Under the pieces are notes generated by a model. That model worked only from the letters and a program-made list of their open reading frames with translations, did not search any database and was not told the DNA's origin. 10,021 bases of DNA from contig DOUE01000003.1 in assembly GCA_003520745.1 (NCBI GenBank), positions 9,688 through 19,708 on the forward strand. The letters are read 5' to 3'. The translations under genes and the position numbers were made by a program. Of the stretch, positions 6,447 through 10,021 are shown in pieces. Source of the DNA: Erysipelotrichaceae bacterium. Its GTDB lineage: Bacteria > Bacillota_I > Bacilli_A > Erysipelotrichales > Erysipelotrichaceae. Each line of letters begins with the position of its first letter. Position 1 is the stretch's first letter.

Positions 6447-6477
6447 CAAGAATCTTTTCACAAGATTCCCAATCTTG
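6447..6477. repeat. Overlapping inverted repeats between divergent fba and pgeF
   Basis: Three alternating copies of an AATCTT/AAGATT half-site form two perfect dyads that share the middle copy: GAATCTT-5 nt-AAGATTC (6450-6468) and CAAGATT-CCC-AATCTTG (6461-6477). No T tract follows, so it does not look like a terminator. Its position, between the starts of divergent genes and overlapping a weak TTCCCA-18-TATCCT promoter-like motif for pgeF (6466-6495), suggests an operator or mutually exclusive RNA hairpins. Function is unproven. Confidence 0.55.
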
Positions 6478-6500
6478 CCCTTTTTCTGCTATCCTAAGGA

Positions 6501-6508
6501 AAAGGAGG
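6501..6508 (+). promoter_or_regulatory. Ribosome binding site that decides the pgeF start
   Basis: AAAGGAGG lies 8 nt before the TTG at 6517. The open frame extends upstream to 6433, but this segment is intergenic in character and encodes nothing like the family N-terminus. A GTG at 6508-6510 overlaps this site and is unlikely to be used. Confidence 0.85.
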
Positions 6509-6516
6509 TGGGGACA

Positions 6517-7290
6517 TTGCGTTGGATCGTCTATGAAAACAATGAACTTGTCGCTGGGACTTCGCTTCGCGATGAAGGGTTCTCCACCGATGCTTTCGCC
6601 TGTGGAAACGTGGCCGCCTATGTCGGGGATGACGAAGCGTCCGTGATACGAAATCGAAAAGATCTGGCGGAAGCGGTCGGCATTCCGCTTGACCATTGGG
6701 TTTATCCGCAGATCACGCATAGCGACATCCTGGTCGAAGTGAAACGGCAGGACCAAGGGGAAGGAACCTTGTCAGCTTCCTTGAAGTTCCAGGGGGTCGA
6801 TGCACTCTACACCAAGGAAAGAGATCTTGTGTTGTCCGTGTTCCATGCGGACTGTACGCCGATTTTGATCCATTGCCCGAAAACGAAGATCGTCGCCGCG
6901 ATCCATGCGGGATGGCCGGGGACGATCAAGGAAATCGTTTCGAAATGCATGGATACGTTGATCGAGAAAGAAAAGGTCGAAGTCTCGACCCTTCGCGTCT
7001 ACATCGGCCCGTGCCTGTGTCAGGAGCATCTGGAAATCGATCGGCCTGTACTCGACAAAATGAAGACGATGACCTTCGATGTCTCGCCGTTTCTGCGATA
7101 TCGCGATCTTGACCATGCTTATTTCGATATGGTCGGATGCAATGTCCATCAGTTGGTTTCAAGAGGAGTGCCGATGGAAAACATCGAAATCCATCCGGAA
7201 TGTACCTATGAGGATCCCCTTCGATTCTATTCCTATCGAAAAGAGAAAGTCACGGGGAGACACGTCTCGTTCATCGCGATGAAAAAATAG
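6517..7290 (+). CDS. pgeF: PgeF/YfiH (DUF152, LACC1-like) copper/zinc oxidoreductase or purine nucleoside phosphorylase
   Basis: Member of the YfiH/LACC1 family. Known members have been reported as polyphenol oxidases, purine nucleoside phosphorylase/adenosine deaminases, and as PgeF, which removes UDP-MurNAc-L-Ser formed by error in peptidoglycan synthesis. From the TTG start the protein has 257 residues, the usual length. The metal site is visible: QITHSD with His68, FHADCTP with Cys113 and HAGWPG with His130. Further family motifs are IGPCLCQEHLEI (163-174) and HPECTYEDPLRFYSYRKEK (226-244). HAGWPG replaces the commoner HAGWRG. It is the only rightward gene in the window, divergent from fba and convergent with coaD. 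In many Bacilli the homolog sits near ftsZ/ylm genes; here it does not. Family is certain; the physiological substrate is not. Confidence 0.93.
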   Translation: MRWIVYENNELVAGTSLRDEGFSTDAFACGNVAAYVGDDEASVIRNRKDLAEAVGIPLDHWVYPQITHSDILVEVKRQDQGEGTLSASLKFQGVDALYTKERDLVLSVFHADCTPILIHCPKTKIVAAIHAGWPGTIKEIVSKCMDTLIEKEKVEVSTLRVYIGPCLCQEHLEIDRPVLDKMKTMTFDVSPFLRYRDLDHAYFDMVGCNVHQLVSRGVPMENIEIHPECTYEDPLRFYSYRKEKVTGRHVSFIAMKK

Positions 7291-7315
7291 AAACGCCGAA
7301 ACGTTTCTATTTTTT
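7282..7315. terminator. Bidirectional terminator shared by pgeF and coaD
   Basis: A perfect 14-bp inverted repeat with a 6-nt loop: AAAAAATAGAAACG, CCGAAA, then CGTTTCTATTTTTT. It offers a T6 tract in both directions. The pgeF TAG (7288-7290) and the coaD TAG (7307-7309 on the other strand) are symmetrically placed inside the stem. Confidence 0.95.
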
Positions 7316-7786
7316 AAATTTGTTGACGACGTCGCCGATGATGGCCGACGGGACGAAGCGGGTCAGATCGCCGTCGTTCATCGCGATTTGCTTGACCGCC
7401 GACGAAGATAAGAACGAATACTCGGGTTTGGTCAAGAGGAACACCGTTTCGATGTCATGGGCGAGGATCATGTTCGCCGTGGCTTGCTGAAGCTCGTATT
7501 CAAAGTCCATGACGGCCCGGATGCCACGGATCAATACATTGGCACCGAAATCGCGTGCGACGTTGACCGCAAGCCCCGTTCTCGCATGGACGGTGACATT
7601 GGGCAGGTCCTTGGTCACTTTCTTCAACATCCCCAAACGCTCTTCCAAGGTGAAGGTCGTTTTCGTATTGGGATTCTGCATCACGACGACATCCAAAGCA
7701 TCGAACAATCCCGATGCCCGTTTGATGACATCCAGATGTCCGAAGGTGATGGGGTCGAAGGACCCCGGATAAATCGCTTTCGACAT
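7307..7786 (-). CDS. coaD: Phosphopantetheine adenylyltransferase
   Basis: Penultimate step of coenzyme A synthesis: transfers AMP from ATP to 4'-phosphopantetheine, giving dephospho-CoA and pyrophosphate. The 159-residue protein has the normal bacterial length. It shows the nucleotidyltransferase signature GSFDPITFGH at 8-17 (TxGH type), RTGLAV at 69-74, RGIRAVMDFEYELQ at 87-100 and the C-terminal ATP loop SFLSSSAVK at 124-132. The ATG at 7784-7786 lies 4 nt after the rsmD stop and 7 nt after AAGGAGG (7794-7800), which is embedded in the end of rsmD, so translation is likely coupled. The rsmD-coaD pair is widely conserved in Bacillota. Last gene of the leftward operon, ending in the shared terminator. 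Confidence 0.98.
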   Translation of the reverse strand: MSKAIYPGSFDPITFGHLDVIKRASGLFDALDVVVMQNPNTKTTFTLEERLGMLKKVTKDLPNVTVHARTGLAVNVARDFGANVLIRGIRAVMDFEYELQQATANMILAHDIETVFLLTKPEYSFLSSSAVKQIAMNDGDLTRFVPSAIIGDVVNKFKK

Positions 7787-7790
7787 GAGA

Positions 7791-8333
7791 CTACCTCCTT
7801 AGGTAATGCAATGCGCTAACACCGTAGGACATTTTCTTTTCCAGGATAAAATCGGATATCGGCAACTCTTCTTCATCCAGTGTTTCCACGACGACGATGC
7901 CTTCGGATGCAAGCAACCCATATTCATCGATCAAACTCAGTATTTTCGAAAGGTCGACCTTACCGTAAGGTGGATCCAGATAGATGAAATCGAATTTCTT
8001 TTCTTTTTTCTTTAGATATCGCAGAGCCTGCATGGCTTCCATCCTCAGGATCATGCATCGTTCATCTTCCTTTAAGGCAACGACGTTCTTTTTGATGACG
8101 TCGATCGCCGCCGCGCTGCCATCGACCAAAACGGCACTTGCCATACCGCGCGAGATGCCTTCCAGGGCGACGCTACCCGTGCCCGCGAATAAATCCAAGA
8201 CGACCTTTCCTTCGACCCAACTTCCAAGACGTCCATAAAGGGCTTCGCGGACTTTATCCATGGTCGGACGAGTCCCTTTCCCTTCCAAACTCAACAGGAT
8301 CCTGGATCGATGCTTCCCTCCGACGATTCTCAT
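7791..8333 (-). CDS. rsmD: 16S rRNA (guanine-966-N2)-methyltransferase RsmD
   Basis: S-adenosylmethionine-dependent enzyme that methylates G966 of 16S rRNA during small-subunit assembly. The 180-residue chain starts with the family hallmark MRIVGGKHRSR and RPTMDKVREALY (22-33). The SAM-binding loop is DLFAGTGSVALEGISRG (47-63), and the catalytic N6/N2-methyltransferase motif IV is DPPYG at 120-124. Length matches YlbH-type homologs. The start ATG overlaps the ftsW stop as ATGA (8330-8333), and the GGAG at 8342-8345 lies 8 nt upstream within ftsW. Tight packing with ftsW and coaD indicates one transcript. No unusual features. Confidence 0.97.
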   Translation of the reverse strand: MRIVGGKHRSRILLSLEGKGTRPTMDKVREALYGRLGSWVEGKVVLDLFAGTGSVALEGISRGMASAVLVDGSAAAIDVIKKNVVALKEDERCMILRMEAMQALRYLKKKEKKFDFIYLDPPYGKVDLSKILSLIDEYGLLASEGIVVVETLDEEELPISDFILEKKMSYGVSALHYLRR

Positions 8334-9526
8334 TGAACAGACTCCGTTCTTTGTCTTGAAATGATGTTTTGGGCGATTCCTAACGCAAACAGGATCGACA
8401 TCGTACTGGAACCGCCTTGCGAAATGAACAGTAAAGGGACGCCGGTCAGGGGGATCATCGCGGTCACACCGCCGATATTGAGGATGAAATGAAGCAAGAG
8501 ATAAAGCGCGATGCCGACCAAGGTCATGCGGCTCTTCTCATCCGTCGCACGCATCGCACCGCGGAAAAGACGATAAACCAGCAAGACATAGAAAATCAAA
8601 AGAAGGCTGAAACCGACCATACCGGTTTCCTCGGCGATGATCGCCAGGATGAAGTCGGTACGGGCCGCCGGTAGATATCCATATTTCTGTAGGGATCTGC
8701 CCAATCCCACACCCAACCAATTGCCTTTCACGATACCGACAAGACTGCCGATGATCTGATATCCGCCGGTCTGGGCGACTTCGAACGGGTTGAAGGCGGC
8801 GAGGAAACGCTGGATGCGATAACCTCCGGCATCGAGACTCTTCAAAATCGCGATCCCGGGATCGCTCATCATGAAGGCGACGATCAGCGAAGCGAGTCCG
8901 AAAAGATAAAGCGAGGCTTTCTGGATGAACGCCAGTTTCTTATGGCTGGGGAGAAGGAAAATGAAATAGCAGATACCGATGAAGACGACGGAAGTTCCTA
9001 AATCGCTTTGGAAAAGCATGATCAGGAAAAACATCCCCAACATCGCATACATCGGGAACGCGATGATTTCCTGCGGTTTCTGCGCGATGTTGCGGGGGAG
9101 GTCGCCAAGATAGACCGCGAACATGAGGATACCGACGACTTTTGCGAACTCGGAGGGCTGGATCGTCATTTCTAGGGATCCTGGGAACGGGATACGGATC
9201 CAGGCTTTCGCGCCGTTGACCGCCGGGAACAATAACGTGACCGACAACAAGACGAACGTCACGATGACGATCGCGAAGATATGCCGGCGTACGAAGGCGA
9301 AGGAAAACCGCTTTGCGAGGAACACCATCCCGACATAGCCGATGACGATGTAGACGATCTGTTTGATCGCGATCATTAGGAGGTCCATGCTGGTGGACGT
9401 GATCGTCATGGAGGCGGAAACCACCATGATCGTGCCGAAAAGCGCCAGGACGAGGACGCAGATTTGAATATAGAGGTCGAAGCCTTTCGGCATATGGAGA
9501 CTTAACTTTTGTTTTTTCGATGTCAT
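8330..9526 (-). CDS. ftsW: FtsW-type SEDS peptidoglycan glycosyltransferase
   Basis: Integral membrane enzyme that polymerises lipid II at the division septum with a partner class B PBP. The 398-residue form has about ten hydrophobic segments. SEDS landmarks are VVSAS (35-39), NGAKAWIRIP (104-113), QPSEFAK (123-129), QSDLGTS (173-179), GVGLGRSLQKYGYLPAARTD (272-291, with the putative catalytic Asp in TDFILAIIAEE) and PLTGVPLLFISQGGSS (359-374). The last motif and the ftsW-rsmD-coaD context favour FtsW over RodA. It reads FISQGGSS where many homologs have YGG; Gln also occurs here in some streptococcal FtsW proteins. The ATG at 9524-9526 has GAGG (9533-9536) 6 nt upstream. The frame stays open to 9790, but that part overlaps azlD and carries no conserved sequence. 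It follows azlD by 35 nt and overlaps rsmD by 4 nt. Confidence 0.93.
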   Translation of the reverse strand: MTSKKQKLSLHMPKGFDLYIQICVLVLALFGTIMVVSASMTITSTSMDLLMIAIKQIVYIVIGYVGMVFLAKRFSFAFVRRHIFAIVIVTFVLLSVTLLFPAVNGAKAWIRIPFPGSLEMTIQPSEFAKVVGILMFAVYLGDLPRNIAQKPQEIIAFPMYAMLGMFFLIMLFQSDLGTSVVFIGICYFIFLLPSHKKLAFIQKASLYLFGLASLIVAFMMSDPGIAILKSLDAGGYRIQRFLAAFNPFEVAQTGGYQIIGSLVGIVKGNWLGVGLGRSLQKYGYLPAARTDFILAIIAEETGMVGFSLLLIFYVLLVYRLFRGAMRATDEKSRMTLVGIALYLLLHFILNIGGVTAMIPLTGVPLLFISQGGSSTMSILFALGIAQNIISRQRTESVQ

Positions 9527-9561
9527 GGGATTCCTCGGTCTCATTCTAACAAATTTCACCA

Positions 9562-9885
9562 TTAAAAAGAAGTTGAAAGGACTTGAAGCAGAAGAACATA
9601 CACCCCGGTGGACAGAAGGATGCTCACCAAGGGGTTTTTCCCTTTCCATTGCACAAGGGCCAACACGCTTAACGCGGCGATTTCGGGGAGGGCGTAAGTC
9701 GGTGAACCGAGTCGCGTATCCTTCAGGGAGTAAATGACCAATAAGCCCAGGATCATGACCGGGATGCGTTTTGACAGCTTGATCAGCCACAACGGCATCG
9801 CACGCTTTGAAAACAAGAGGAAAGGAAGCGCACGCAGGGCGAACGTCAGGATGCCGACGGTCGCCAGGATTTGCAGGTTATTCAT
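9562..9885 (-). CDS. azlD: AzlD family branched-chain amino acid transport subunit
   Basis: Small partner of AzlC in a two-component exporter, linked in Bacillus subtilis to branched-chain amino acid (and 4-azaleucine) efflux. The 107-residue protein has about four membrane segments (roughly 5-25, 38-53, 65-80 and 85-103) and the family motif TFALRALPFLLF at 14-25. Length is typical for AzlD (about 100-110). The ATG at 9883-9885 lies 8 nt after AAAAGGAGG (9894-9902) and overlaps the end of the upstream azlC frame by 8 nt, the usual coupled arrangement. It may be cotranscribed with ftsW downstream, as no terminator is visible in the 35-nt gap. The substrate is inferred from the family only. 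Confidence 0.9.
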   Translation of the reverse strand: MNNLQILATVGILTFALRALPFLLFSKRAMPLWLIKLSKRIPVMILGLLVIYSLKDTRLGSPTYALPEIAALSVLALVQWKGKNPLVSILLSTGVYVLLLQVLSTSF

Positions 9886-10021
9886 GGTTTCTCCCTCCTT
9901 TTACCGCGATGATGTATAGGGTGATCGCGATGAGGGAGATGACGACGAAGTATTCCTTTGGGAAGAGGACCAAGGAGAGAAGGCAAAGTACAAGGGATGC
10001 GAAACCGTCCTTGCGGACGCT
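9878..10021 (-). CDS. azlC: AzlC family transporter, C-terminal 47 residues, cut by window edge
   Basis: Reading leftward from the window end, an open frame of 47 codons ends at TAA (9878-9880), overlapping azlD by 8 nt. The fragment starts SVRKDGFASL and has two hydrophobic stretches (LVLCFLSLLVLF and VVISLIAITLYIIAV) with a short charged tail. This fits the C-terminal membrane end of AzlC, but the call rests mainly on position directly upstream of azlD. The conserved N-terminal part lies outside the window, so another membrane protein cannot be excluded from the sequence alone. Confidence 0.75.
   Translation of the reverse strand, partial: SVRKDGFASLVLCLLSLVLFPKEYFVVISLIAITLYIIAVKGGRNHE

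Noticed and set aside
6447..6477. Terminator reading of the fba/pgeF inverted repeats
   Set aside because: Neither strand has a T tract directly after the stems, and no gene ends here.
6433..6516. N-terminal extension of pgeF from 6433
   Set aside because: It covers the inverted repeats and ribosome site, and the predicted residues do not resemble YfiH proteins; the TTG at 6517 fits the ribosome site.
9527..9790. ftsW frame open for a further 88 codons upstream
   Set aside because: The extension overlaps azlD almost completely, has no SEDS-like sequence and no ribosome site near its start; GAGG at 9533-9536 supports the ATG at 9526.

Overview
The window looks like chromosomal core DNA from a low-to-moderate GC Gram-positive bacterium (Bacillota, class Bacilli or a relative). 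The support is an hrcA-grpE-dnaK order behind CIRCE operators, a DnaK lacking the N-terminal-lobe insertion typical of Gram-negative Hsp70, strong AAGGAGG ribosome sites, a class II fructose-bisphosphate aldolase, and the linked set ftsW-rsmD-coaD. hrcA and ftsW stop at TGA, and in hrcA this fits the downstream overlap with grpE. That argues for the standard bacterial code and against the UGA=Trp Mycoplasma lineage. A cell-wall SEDS gene (ftsW) points to a walled organism. Genus cannot be read from the sequence.

Layout: (1) 1-2738, minus strand: heat-shock operon hrcA-grpE-dnaK (dnaK cut by the window edge) behind a consensus sigma-A promoter flanked by two CIRCE operators. (2) 2747-5403, minus strand: two tandem paralogous lipoprotein genes of about 405 codons, each with its own promoter-like motif, near-identical leader and start region, and hairpin terminator. 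They are the least recognisable genes here, by eye richer in A/T than the rest, and the main point of interest. (3) 5428-6366, minus strand: fba. (4) 6517-7290, plus strand: pgeF, the only rightward gene, divergent from fba across about 150 bp that hold alternating inverted repeats. (5) 7307-10021, minus strand: azlC (partial)-azlD-ftsW-rsmD-coaD, tightly packed and probably one transcript. It meets pgeF head-on at a perfect bidirectional terminator that contains both stop codons.

Functionally, the heat-shock operon is a self-regulating chaperone unit: HrcA represses it through CIRCE, and GrpE is the nucleotide exchange factor for DnaK. The lipoproteins are predicted to be surface anchored, of unknown function. 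The right half combines glycolysis (fba), peptidoglycan metabolite repair or purine nucleoside handling (pgeF), CoA synthesis (coaD), 16S rRNA methylation (rsmD), septal wall synthesis (ftsW) and branched-chain amino acid export (azlCD). No tRNA, rRNA, CRISPR, insertion sequence or phage gene was seen. No intergenic stretch exceeds 300 bases.
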